A stretch of 7,933 nt of DNA. Origin: an uncultured Erysipelotrichaceae bacterium. Lineage in GTDB: Bacteria > Bacillota_I > Bacilli_A > RFN20 > CAG-826. Location of the stretch: assembly GCA_902793515.1 (NCBI GenBank), contig CADBDO010000033.1:1-7933 (forward strand). Direction: 5' to 3'. Position 1 is the first letter of the stretch, and each line of letters starts with the position of its first letter. A program made the translations under genes and the position numbers. The notes under the pieces were generated by a model. That model saw nothing but the letters and a program-made list of their open reading frames with translations, did no database searches and had not been told where the DNA came from. Positions 1 through 6,775 of the stretch are shown in pieces.

Positions 1-2578
1 CGTTGAGAAATCCGTCAAAGGATACAAAGAAATCGAATTCGAGGTCATGCGTGACAGCAAAGATCACGCGATCACCATCTGCGGCATGGAAAACGTTGAC
101 CCAGTCGGCGTCCACACCGGTGACTCCATCGTCGTTGCCCCAATCATGTCCCTCAATGAGCACGATTTGAAGATGCTTAACGACTCCGCCATCAAGATCA
201 TCAGAGAACTCAAGATCGAAGGCGGCTGCAACGTCCAATTTGCCCTTAATCCAAATTCCAGTGAGTACTTCTTAATCGAGGTCAACCCACGTGTCTCCCG
301 TTCCTCCGCTCTTGCTAGCAAAGCTAGCGGATACCCAATCGCCAGAGTCACCGCCAAGATCGCCCTTGGCATGGAACTCAGTGAGATCCCAGTCGCCGGC
401 GGAACCGCTGCGATTGAGCCATCCCTTGATTACGTCGTCGCCAAATTCCCTCGCTTCCCATTCGACAAGTTCACCAGCGCTTCCAATGAGCTTGGAACCC
501 AGATGAAAGCCACCGGCGAAGTCATGGGTATCGGCACCACTCTCGAAGAATGCGTCCTCAAGTCCGTGAGATCCCTTGAAATTGGTGCTTGCCACCTCCA
601 TAGCAAAGTCTTCGATGAGGTTCCAACCGAAGAACTCAAGAAGCACATCAGCACCTTCAAGAGCGACAACGTCTTCGCTATCTGCGAGCTCTTAAGAAGA
701 GGCGTCAGCGTGGACGAATTATTCAAAATCACCGCCATAACCCCATTATTCTTGGAATCCTTCAAGAAAATCATCGATATGGAAAAGGAGATCGCCGCTA
801 AGCCAGGCGACCTTGAGATTCTCAAAGCCGCTAAGGTCATGGGCTTCTCTGACAAATACATCGCCAAGCTCTGGAAAGAGAAAGAGCTCGATGTCTATAA
901 CAAGAGAATTGAGAACAACATCATCCCAACCTTCAAGATGGTCGACACCCTCCACACCGGAGAATATATCGCCTACCTCTATTCCACCTATCAGAACCTC
1001 GTTGATCCATCCTTCAAGAACGAATCCCGCTTGACCAACAAGAAGAAGATCGTCGTTCTTGGCGCTGGCCCAATCAGAATCGGCCAGGGCGTCGAGTTCG
1101 ACTACTCCACCGTCCACGCCGTCCAAACCATCAAACGTGCTGGATACGAAGCCATCATCATCAATAACAACCCAGAAACCGTCTCCACTGACTACACCAC
1201 CGCTGATAAGCTCTACTTCGAGCCTCTCACCGTGGAAGATGTCATGGCCATCATCAACTATGAGAAACCAGAAGGCGTCATCGCTTGCTTAGGTGGACAG
1301 ACCGCCATCAACTTAGCGGACCCTCTCGCTGCTCGCGGAGTTAAGATCATCGGCACCGATTGCGAAGCCATCGACAAAGCCGAAGATAGAGACCTCTTCG
1401 AGAAGGTTTGCAAATCCCTTAACATCCCTCAGCCAGACGGAACCGCTGTTACCTCAATCCCAGAAGGTATCAAAGCCGCTTCGAGAATCGGATACCCAGT
1501 CCTTGTCAGACCATCCTTCGTTCTCGGTGGCAGAGCCATGCAGATCGTCAATGACGAGAATGGCTTGAAGCACTATCTCAAGACCGCTGTCGAAATCGAC
1601 GAAGACAAACCAGTCCTCGTTGACAAATACATCGTCGGTAAGGAAGTTGAGGTCGACGCTATCTGCGACGGCATCGACGTCTTTGTCCCAGGCATCATGG
1701 AACTTGTCGAAAGAACCGGCATCCACTCTGGCGACTCCATCTCCGTCTACCCATCCTTCTCCATCAGCGACAAGGTCAAGGGCATCATCCTTAGCTATGC
1801 TAAGCAGTTAGGTCTTGGCGTTGGCATCAAAGGCTTGTACAACATCCAGTTCATCGTCGATAGAGAAGAGAAAGTCTACATCATCGAGGTCAACCCTCGT
1901 TCTTCTAGAACCGTCCCATTCCTTTCTAAGGCTACCGGATACTCTTTAGCGGATATCGCTACCGAGGTCATCCTTGGCAAGAGCCTTAAGGAACAAGGCA
2001 TCTTCGGAATCTACCCAGAAGAGAAGAAGAGATACTACGTCAAAGTCCCAGTATTCAGCTTCAACAAGATCAAAGGTCTTGACGCTTACCTCTCACCAGA
2101 AATGAAATCCACTGGCGAAGCCATCGGTTATGATGACAAACTTAATAGAGCCCTCTACAAAGCCTTACAGGCTGCTGGAACCAAACTCCAGAACTACGGA
2201 ACCGTCTTCGTCACCATCACCGACGAAGATAAGGAAGAGGCTCTCCCACTCGTTAAGAGATTCTATGACCTTGGCTTCAACATCGAGGCCACTAGCGGAA
2301 CCGCTTCCTTCTTAAAGGAACACGGCATCAGAACCCACGTCCTTAAGAAGATCAAAGAAGGCAGCACCGAGATCCGCGACTCCATCAGACAAGGCCATAT
2401 CGCCTACGTCATCAACACTGCTAAGGTCGGTGAAAAGGCCTCCGAATCCGATGGCTACCAAATCAGAAAGTACGCGATCGAGAGCAACGTCACGATGTTC
2501 ACCTCGCTTGATACCGTGAAAGTCCTTCTCGATGTCTTAGAGGAGACCACCATCACTATTTCCACGATCGATGCCTAA
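1..2578 (+). CDS. carB: Carbamoyl-phosphate synthase large subunit, 5'-truncated by the window edge
   Basis: CarB makes carbamoyl phosphate from bicarbonate, two ATP and ammonia delivered by the glutaminase subunit CarA; this is the first step of the UMP pathway. The frame is open from base 2, so the first in-frame ATG (47) is internal. By alignment from memory with the E. coli enzyme (about 1073 residues), roughly 206 N-terminal residues are missing. Numbering from that ATG, the first ATP-grasp metal site is Q64, E78, N80. The oligomerisation region is about 180-335. The second synthetase half starts near 336 (GAGPIRIGQG, GGQTA, VLGGRAM), with metal residues Q601, E614, N616. An MGS-like allosteric domain occupies about 716-843. 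T749, T752, K768 and N790 match E. coli T974, T977, K993 and N1015 at a constant offset, which suggests that UMP or a related nucleotide binds there. The gene ends in TAA inside the ribosome binding site of pyrK. Identity is near certain. Confidence 0.98.
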   Translation, partial: VEKSVKGYKEIEFEVMRDSKDHAITICGMENVDPVGVHTGDSIVVAPIMSLNEHDLKMLNDSAIKIIRELKIEGGCNVQFALNPNSSEYFLIEVNPRVSRSSALASKASGYPIARVTAKIALGMELSEIPVAGGTAAIEPSLDYVVAKFPRFPFDKFTSASNELGTQMKATGEVMGIGTTLEECVLKSVRSLEIGACHLHSKVFDEVPTEELKKHISTFKSDNVFAICELLRRGVSVDELFKITAITPLFLESFKKIIDMEKEIAAKPGDLEILKAAKVMGFSDKYIAKLWKEKELDVYNKRIENNIIPTFKMVDTLHTGEYIAYLYSTYQNLVDPSFKNESRLTNKKKIVVLGAGPIRIGQGVEFDYSTVHAVQTIKRAGYEAIIINNNPETVSTDYTTADKLYFEPLTVEDVMAIINYEKPEGVIACLGGQTAINLADPLAARGVKIIGTDCEAIDKAEDRDLFEKVCKSLNIPQPDGTAVTSIPEGIKAASRIGYPVLVRPSFVLGGRAMQIVNDENGLKHYLKTAVEIDEDKPVLVDKYIVGKEVEVDAICDGIDVFVPGIMELVERTGIHSGDSISVYPSFSISDKVKGIILSYAKQLGLGVGIKGLYNIQFIVDREEKVYIIEVNPRSSRTVPFLSKATGYSLADIATEVILGKSLKEQGIFGIYPEEKKRYYVKVPVFSFNKIKGLDAYLSPEMKSTGEAIGYDDKLNRALYKALQAAGTKLQNYGTVFVTITDEDKEEALPLVKRFYDLGFNIEATSGTASFLKEHGIRTHVLKKIKEGSTEIRDSIRQGHIAYVINTAKVGEKASESDGYQIRKYAIESNVTMFTSLDTVKVLLDVLEETTITISTIDA

Positions 2579-2583
2579 GGGAG
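2577..2583 (+). promoter_or_regulatory. Shine-Dalgarno site that sets the pyrK start
   Basis: AAGGGAG begins within the carB stop codon and lies 5 bases before the ATG at 2589. The earlier in-frame ATG at 2571 lies inside carB with no good site upstream and would add six residues (MPKGAT) not expected in PyrK. The 2589 start is therefore preferred. Confidence 0.75.
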
Positions 2584-2588
2584 CAACC

Positions 2589-3323
2589 ATGAAGAGAAGC
2601 GTATTTGAAATCGAAAAGAACATCCCTCTCACGAAAGATGTTTTTGAGATGGTCTTAAATGGAGATATCTCGGGTATCACCAATGCCGGCCAATTCGTCA
2701 ACATCCTTCTTGATGGTTATTACCTTAGAAGGCCAATCTCCGTCTGTGACTATGACGAAGGCACCCTTACCCTCATCTACAAAGTCGTCGGCAAAGGCAC
2801 CAAGGCCATGAGCGAGATGCCTGTTGGCACCAACCTCGATCTCCTTGTCGGCTTAGGAAATGGCTACGACCTTTCTAAAGCGGGCGACCACCCTCTCCTT
2901 ATTGGAGGAGGCGTTGGAGTCCCACCGCTCTATAACCTTGCGAAGAAGCTCGTTAAGGAAGGCAAGAAAGTCTCGGTTATCCTTGGATTCAACAAAAAAG
3001 AAGAGGTTTTTGCAGAGGATTCTTTCAAAAAACTCGGATGTGACGTCACTGTCACGACCGTTGATGGCTCTTACGGAACAAAGGGTTTTGTCACCAACGC
3101 CCTCCCAGAGAGCTATTCATATTTCTACACCTGCGGCCCAGAGCCAATGCTCAAGGCTGTCTATAACGCGACCACTACCGAAGGGGAATTCTCCTTCGAG
3201 AGAAGAATGGGATGCGGATTCGGAGCCTGCATGGGTTGTTCTTGCAAAACCATCACCGGATTCAAACGCATCTGCAAAGAAGGCCCAGTCCTTAAGAAGG
3301 AGGAAATCTTATGGGAGAAATAG
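2589..3323 (+). CDS. pyrK: Dihydroorotate dehydrogenase B, electron-transfer subunit PyrK
   Basis: PyrK (244 aa from the 2589 start) carries FAD and a [2Fe-2S] cluster and passes electrons from the FMN of PyrD to NAD+, as the partner subunit in the class 1B enzyme. Visible motifs are the FAD-binding RRPIS (residues 47-51), the glycine-rich nucleotide motif GGGVGVPP (106-113) and CGPEPM (182-187), the ferredoxin-reductase-type NAD motif. The C-terminal cluster ligands are probably C209, C214, C217 and C229, spaced C-x4-C-x2-C-x11-C, with an extra C219. Length and motif order are typical of Gram-positive PyrK. The gene starts 10 bases after carB and its last 13 bases overlap pyrD, consistent with coupled, equal production of the two subunits. 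Related NAD(P)H-flavin reductases share the fold, but the cysteine cluster and the pyrD neighbour settle the call. Confidence 0.96.
   Translation: MKRSVFEIEKNIPLTKDVFEMVLNGDISGITNAGQFVNILLDGYYLRRPISVCDYDEGTLTLIYKVVGKGTKAMSEMPVGTNLDLLVGLGNGYDLSKAGDHPLLIGGGVGVPPLYNLAKKLVKEGKKVSVILGFNKKEEVFAEDSFKKLGCDVTVTTVDGSYGTKGFVTNALPESYSYFYTCGPEPMLKAVYNATTTEGEFSFERRMGCGFGACMGCSCKTITGFKRICKEGPVLKKEEILWEK
3297..3303 (+). promoter_or_regulatory. Strong Shine-Dalgarno site for pyrD inside pyrK
   Basis: AAGGAGG lies within the last codons of pyrK, 7 bases before the pyrD ATG at 3311. It supports a start that overlaps the pyrK stop by 13 bases and hence translational coupling. Confidence 0.8.
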
Positions 3324-4228
3324 ACACCAAGATCAACCTTTTGGGAATCGAAATCGATAACCCAATCATCCCAGCCTCCGGAACCTTTGGATATGGCTAT
3401 GAGTACGCTGAGCTCTATGACATCAACATGCTCGGAACCTTCTCCTTCAAAGGAACCACCGCTGAACCAAGATTCGGAAACCCAACCCCACGTATCGCTG
3501 AGTGCCCTGCTGGAATGATTAACTGCATCGGACTCCAGAACCCTGGCATCGATAAGGTCATCAGCGAGGAACTCCCAAAGCTTAAGAAAGTCTTCCATAA
3601 GCCAGTCATGGCCAACATCTCTGGATTCTCGATGGAAGAATATGTCTCAAACTGCGAGAAGATCGACAAAGTTGATATGGTCGGATGGATTGAGCTCAAT
3701 GTCTCTTGTCCAAACGTCCATGGCGGAGGACTTGCCTTTGGCACCGACCCAGACAACGTCAGGAACGTCGTTAAGGCCGTTAAGAAGATCATCCACAAAC
3801 CTCTTATCGTCAAACTCTCGCCTAACGTAACCGATATCGTTGCAATCGCCAAAGCTGCTGAAGAAGGCGGAGCGGATGCAATCTCCCTCATCAATTCATT
3901 GATGGGACTTAGAATCGACCTCAAGACTGGGGAACCAATCTTAGGAATAAAGACCGGTGGCTTATCTGGCCCATGCGTCCTTCCTGTCGCGCTTAGATGC
4001 GTCTATCAGGTCGCGCATGCCGTCAAGATCCCTGTCATCGGAATGGGTGGCGTCTCTAGCGCAGAGGACGTCCTTGAGATGATGATGGCTGGTGCCACTG
4101 CCGTTGAAATAGGCGCCGCAAACCTCATCAATCCTTATGCTTGCAAAGAAATCATTGAGGATTTGCCAAGGATAATGGAGAAATACGGCATCAAATCACT
4201 TAAAGAAATTATTGGAGGAAGAAAATAA
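3311..4228 (+). CDS. pyrD: Dihydroorotate dehydrogenase B, catalytic subunit (class 1B)
   Basis: This 305-residue FMN enzyme oxidises dihydroorotate to orotate, the fourth step of UMP synthesis, in complex with PyrK in the cytoplasm. The TIM-barrel motifs run in order: NPIIPASGTFGYG near the N-terminus, K47 in FKGTT (probable FMN or substrate lysine), NCIGLQNPG (71-79), and ELNVSCPNVHGGG with C133 as the catalytic base. Using Cys rather than Ser marks class 1. These are followed by KLSPN with K168, TGGLSGP (215-221) and the FMN-phosphate region GMGGVSS (244-250) with IGAANL (267-272). Adjacent pyrK shows the subclass is 1B (NAD+-dependent) rather than fumarate-dependent 1A. Length is normal. 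One base separates its TAA from the pyrF ATG. No anomalies were seen. Confidence 0.97.
   Translation: MGEIDTKINLLGIEIDNPIIPASGTFGYGYEYAELYDINMLGTFSFKGTTAEPRFGNPTPRIAECPAGMINCIGLQNPGIDKVISEELPKLKKVFHKPVMANISGFSMEEYVSNCEKIDKVDMVGWIELNVSCPNVHGGGLAFGTDPDNVRNVVKAVKKIIHKPLIVKLSPNVTDIVAIAKAAEEGGADAISLINSLMGLRIDLKTGEPILGIKTGGLSGPCVLPVALRCVYQVAHAVKIPVIGMGGVSSAEDVLEMMMAGATAVEIGAANLINPYACKEIIEDLPRIMEKYGIKSLKEIIGGRK
4214..4218 (+). promoter_or_regulatory. Shine-Dalgarno site that sets the pyrF start
   Basis: GGAGG lies in the last codons of pyrD, 11 bases before the ATG at 4230. An in-frame TTG at 4212 overlaps this site and would add six residues (MEEENK) encoded by the site itself, so ATG 4230 is the better start. 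Confidence 0.7.
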
Positions 4229-4229
4229 G

Positions 4230-4931
4230 ATGGCAAAAGACGTAATCATCGCTTGCGACTTCGAGAGCAAGGAAAAGACACTCGAATTCCTTGATAAGTT
4301 CACTGGCAGAAAGCCATTCGTGAAAATCGGCATGGAGCTCTTCTATGCGGAAGGCCCATCCATCGTGAAAGAGATCAAAAAGAGGGGACATAAGATCTTC
4401 CTTGACCTCAAACTTCACGACATCCCAAACACCGTCAAGAAAGCGATGGCGAGACTCTCCGGCCTCGACGTTGATATGTGTAACCTTCACGCCGCAGGAA
4501 CTAGAGCCATGATGGAAGCCGCCATCGAAGGCCTCACAAGACCAGATGGAACTAGACCACTTCTTCTTGCCGTTACCCAGCTCACCTCCACCGATCAGGA
4601 ATCGATGGAAAGAGATATCCTCATCCATGAGCCAATCGACAAAGTCGTCATGCATTACGCTAAGACCGCCAAAGATTCCGGCCTTGATGGCGTTGTGTGC
4701 TCACCTCTTGAAGCGGGCAAAGTCCACGAAGTCTGCGGAAGCTCCTTCCTCACCGTCACCCCTGGCATCAGATTTGCTGATGGCGACAAAGGCGATCAGA
4801 AGAGAGTCATGACCCCTGCCGATGCAAGAGCCATTGGCAGCGACTACATCGTCGTCGGACGTCCAATCACCGCTGCAGCTGACCCAGTTGCCGCTTACGA
4901 AAGATGCATCAAAGATTTCTTAGGAGAATAA
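4230..4931 (+). CDS. pyrF: Orotidine 5'-phosphate decarboxylase
   Basis: PyrF (233 aa) decarboxylates OMP to UMP, the last step of the pathway. It is a cofactor-free TIM barrel that normally works as a dimer. The N-terminal IIACDF strand is followed by K32, and the catalytic signature DLKLHDIPNT (59-68) provides D59, K61 and D64 of the D-x-K-x-x-D motif. The phosphate-binding end of the barrel shows TPGIR (177-181), Q190 and VVGRPIT (208-214). The motif spacing and length fit the short bacterial group rather than the longer eukaryotic or group III forms. It sits one base after pyrD and two bases before pyrE, as in Bacillus-type operons. Nothing is missing. Confidence 0.97.
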   Translation: MAKDVIIACDFESKEKTLEFLDKFTGRKPFVKIGMELFYAEGPSIVKEIKKRGHKIFLDLKLHDIPNTVKKAMARLSGLDVDMCNLHAAGTRAMMEAAIEGLTRPDGTRPLLLAVTQLTSTDQESMERDILIHEPIDKVVMHYAKTAKDSGLDGVVCSPLEAGKVHEVCGSSFLTVTPGIRFADGDKGDQKRVMTPADARAIGSDYIVVGRPITAAADPVAAYERCIKDFLGE

Positions 4932-4933
4932 AA

Positions 4934-5578
4934 ATGGAAAATATCGATCAATTAATTGCTAAAGACTTACTCAGCATCAAGGCTGTCTTCTTCAGCCCAA
5001 ACAAACCATTCACCTGGGCAAGTGGAATCAAATCCCCTGTCTATTGCGACAACCGTCTTACCCTCACTGCCCCAGCAGTCAGAAACGACGTTGAGAACGC
5101 TTTAGCCGAAACCATCAAAAAGAACTATCCAGAAGTCGAAGTCCTTATGGGTACCAGCACTGCTGGCATCGCCCACGCTGCCATCGTTGGCCACATCATG
5201 AATCTCCCAATGGGTTATGTCAGAAGCGGCGCCAAAGACCATGGCAGACAGAACCAGATCGAAGGTAGACTCGAGAAAGGCCAGAAGGTCGTCGTCGTTG
5301 AGGACCTTATCTCCACTGGCGGAAGCGTCCTTGAAGTCGTTGATGTTTTAAGAGAAGCCGGTGCCGAGGTCCTTGGCATCGTCTCCATCTTCACCTATGG
5401 CATGAAGAAAGGCTTAGAGAGACTTGCCGCCGCTAACGTTAAGAACATCTCCCTCACCAACTTTGACATCATCGCCGAAGTCGCTGCTGAGGAAGGCTAC
5501 ATCGAAAAGAGCGACATTGAGCGTTTAATCAAATTCAGAAACAATCCAAGCGACGAGAGCTGGATCAAAGGTGAATAA
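4934..5578 (+). CDS. pyrE: Orotate phosphoribosyltransferase
   Basis: PyrE (214 aa) joins orotate to PRPP to give OMP, which PyrF then uses. The start is the ATG at 4934, preceded by AGGAGA at 4922-4927 with a 6-base spacer; an in-frame ATG at 4904 inside pyrF would add ten basic residues and has no family support. Visible features are the N-terminal FTWASG and SPVYCDNR segments (orotate side), the mobile-loop region YVRSGAKDHG (95-104), and the PRPP loop VVVVEDLISTGGS (119-131) with acidic pair E123-D124. Length is typical. The ending is KGE and the stop is two bases before pyrB. No oddities were found. Confidence 0.97.
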   Translation: MENIDQLIAKDLLSIKAVFFSPNKPFTWASGIKSPVYCDNRLTLTAPAVRNDVENALAETIKKNYPEVEVLMGTSTAGIAHAAIVGHIMNLPMGYVRSGAKDHGRQNQIEGRLEKGQKVVVVEDLISTGGSVLEVVDVLREAGAEVLGIVSIFTYGMKKGLERLAAANVKNISLTNFDIIAEVAAEEGYIEKSDIERLIKFRNNPSDESWIKGE

Positions 5579-5580
5579 AG

Positions 5581-6675
5581 ATGCGCAGCGTCATCGATAT
5601 CGTTGATTTATCGGTCGAAGAGATCGAGGCCCTTTGCAAGAAGGCCATCGACATCTCAGAGAACCCAGAGAAGTATAGCGAGGCCTGTAAGGGCAAGAAA
5701 CTCGCCACTCTTTTCTATGAGCCATCAACGAGAACCCGTTTATCCTTCACCGCTGCCATGATGGAACTTGGCGGCAACGTCCTTGGCTTTGCTGGTGCAA
5801 GCAACTCTAGCGCCGCTAAAGGCGAAAGCTTTGCCGATACCGCAAAGACCGTTTCTTGCTACGCTGACATCATCGCGATGAGAACAACCCAAGAGGGAGC
5901 GGCCCTTGTCGCTTCCCGCGCTGGCTCGATCCCAGTCATCAATGCTGGTGATGGCAGACACTGTCACCCAACCCAAACCATGGCGGATTTGCTGACGATT
6001 TATAAAGAAAAAGGCGGTTTTGATAACCTTACCGTCGGCTTCTGCGGAGACCTCAAACTTGGTAGAACCGTCCACTCCTTATTAGCCGCTTTATCGCGTT
6101 ACAAAAACATCAAAGTGGTCCTTATCTCACCAAAGGAACTCAAGCTTCCTGACTACGTCAAAGAAGACATCCTTGAGCCAAACCACATGGAATATGTTGA
6201 GACCACCTCTCTTGAGGAAGCCATGCCTTCCCTCGACGTCCTTTATATGACCCGCATCCAGCGTGAGAGATTCGATGACCTCGCCGAATACGAAAGGCTT
6301 AAGGACAACTACATCCTCACCGTCGATAAGCTTGAGACCGCGAAAAAAGACATGATCATCATGCACCCACTCCCACGCGTCAACGAGATCAGCGTCAAAG
6401 TGGACGATGACCCAAGAGCCTGCTACTTCAAGCAATGCTTAAATGGCAAGTATATGAGAATGGCTCTCATCCTCATGCTTCTTGATATCGCGAAGAAGAA
6501 CCCTGTCAAAGAAGATGTCTTCGCTGGCAAAGGCTACATCCATAGCGAGCACAAGTGCAACAACCCTAAGTGCGTGAGCGCTAACGAGCAAGAGCTTGAA
6601 CCACTCTATAAGAAGATCGATGACGAAGGACACATGAGATGCGTCTATTGCGACATCGGTGAGCCAAGCAAATAA
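5581..6675 (+). CDS. pyrB: Aspartate carbamoyltransferase with a fused PyrI-like zinc domain
   Basis: PyrB condenses carbamoyl phosphate with aspartate to carbamoyl aspartate, the committed step. At 364 aa it is about 50 residues longer than an ordinary catalytic chain. Catalytic motifs are intact: STRTR (49-53), the mobile-loop K80 (SSAAKGES), HPTQ (129-132), R225 and Q227 in the aspartate loop, and HPLPR (262-266). After about residue 308 a short linker leads to C326-x4-C331-x22-C354-x2-C357. This matches the zinc domain of the E. coli regulatory chain PyrI (C109, C114, C138, C141, from memory), including a final C-x-Y-C. PyrI's N-terminal nucleotide-binding domain is absent, and no pyrI is in view. 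The zinc domain probably stabilises or tunes the catalytic trimer; direct allosteric control by nucleotides looks unlikely. The Shine-Dalgarno is weak (AAAGGTGA, about 5566-5573). The gene is last in the operon. Confidence 0.95.
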   Translation: MRSVIDIVDLSVEEIEALCKKAIDISENPEKYSEACKGKKLATLFYEPSTRTRLSFTAAMMELGGNVLGFAGASNSSAAKGESFADTAKTVSCYADIIAMRTTQEGAALVASRAGSIPVINAGDGRHCHPTQTMADLLTIYKEKGGFDNLTVGFCGDLKLGRTVHSLLAALSRYKNIKVVLISPKELKLPDYVKEDILEPNHMEYVETTSLEEAMPSLDVLYMTRIQRERFDDLAEYERLKDNYILTVDKLETAKKDMIIMHPLPRVNEISVKVDDDPRACYFKQCLNGKYMRMALILMLLDIAKKNPVKEDVFAGKGYIHSEHKCNNPKCVSANEQELEPLYKKIDDEGHMRCVYCDIGEPSK

Positions 6676-6685
6676 AAAGCAAAAG

Positions 6686-6700
6686 AAAAGAGGCTGTGAT
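6686..6700 (+). terminator. Possible 5' arm of the pyr operon terminator, cut by the IS
   Basis: Eleven bases after the pyrB stop comes AAAAGAGGCTGTGAT: an A tract followed by a GC-containing arm, typical of the rising half of a factor-independent terminator. Its complement (ATCACAGCCTCTTTT) is not in the window because the IS left end begins at 6701. This is inferred from composition and position; the missing arm should lie just beyond the right IS end. Confidence 0.4.
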
Positions 6701-6713
6701 TGAACTGAACCCC
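6701..6713 (+). repeat. IS left terminal inverted repeat (IRL)
   Basis: TGAACTGAACCCC matches the complement of 7921-7933 at 12 of 13 bases; the only difference is C versus G at position 5. This is the transposase-binding tip and sets the left boundary. Confidence 0.9.
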
Positions 6714-6733
6714 TCTTAGTTCACAAGAAAAAG

Positions 6734-6773
6734 AAAAGACCCCCTAGTGTAAAATTGCATTAGGAGGTTTTTT
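6734..6773 (+). promoter_or_regulatory. Hairpin with terminator geometry spanning the orfA Shine-Dalgarno
   Basis: AAAAGACCCCCTA (6734-6746) pairs with TAGGAGGTTTTTT (6761-6773), with one C-A mismatch (6742/6765) and one G-T wobble. Pairing can continue inward through 6747-6750 with 6757-6760, two of these wobbles, leaving a six-base AAAATT loop. The shape is A tract, GC core, T6 run, as in a factor-independent terminator. The 3' arm is also the orfA Shine-Dalgarno AGGAGG (6762-6767), 8 bases before the ATG. A transcript entering from the pyr operon would contain both arms, so it would be terminated or have the ribosome site masked. Such protection against read-through is known in other IS families; its action here is inferred. 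Confidence 0.75.
6750..6755 (+). promoter_or_regulatory. Possible -10 box of the IS's own promoter
   Basis: TAAAAT lies in the hairpin's upper stem and loop and would place the transcript start near 6762, leaving the Shine-Dalgarno free of its complementary arm. No recognisable -35 box occurs at the right distance (about 6727-6732 reads GAAAAA). If real, it is a weak promoter, as is common for uncircularised IS3 elements. Confidence 0.3.
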
Positions 6774-6775
6774 AT

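Noticed and set aside
64..1126. Several long open frames opposite to carB (e.g. 64-372, 272-646, 430-867, 746-1126 on the - strand)
   Set aside because: They arise from the strong third-position bias of carB, have no ribosome sites or recognisable protein features, and overlap a certain gene.
2860..3360. A 166-codon frame on the + strand overlapping pyrK and pyrD
   Set aside because: The translation is low-complexity and rich in Ser, Leu and Arg, typical of an out-of-frame shadow; pyrK and pyrD are well supported across the same bases.
3161..3924. Minus-strand frames across pyrD (3161-3598 and 3415-3924)
   Set aside because: They are shadows of a well-conserved gene with no start signals and no family resemblance.
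4904..4933. Upstream start for pyrE at ATG 4904
   Set aside because: It would overlap pyrF by 28 bases and add a basic decapeptide; ATG 4934 has AGGAGA at good spacing and matches the usual PyrE N-terminus.
1..6675. PyrR-type attenuator, riboswitch, tRNA or CRISPR array within the operon
   Set aside because: Gene junctions are at most about 10 bases, leaving no room for a leader element, and no direct-repeat array or tRNA-like sequence was seen.
6701..6723. Short inverted repeat TGAACT/AGTTCA just inside the IS left end, and an alternative AAGAGG/CCTCTT pairing (6688-6693 with 6712-6717)
   Set aside because: The stems are only six bases with loops of 11 and 18 and no T run; they could be chance or compete with the much stronger 6734-6773 hairpin.
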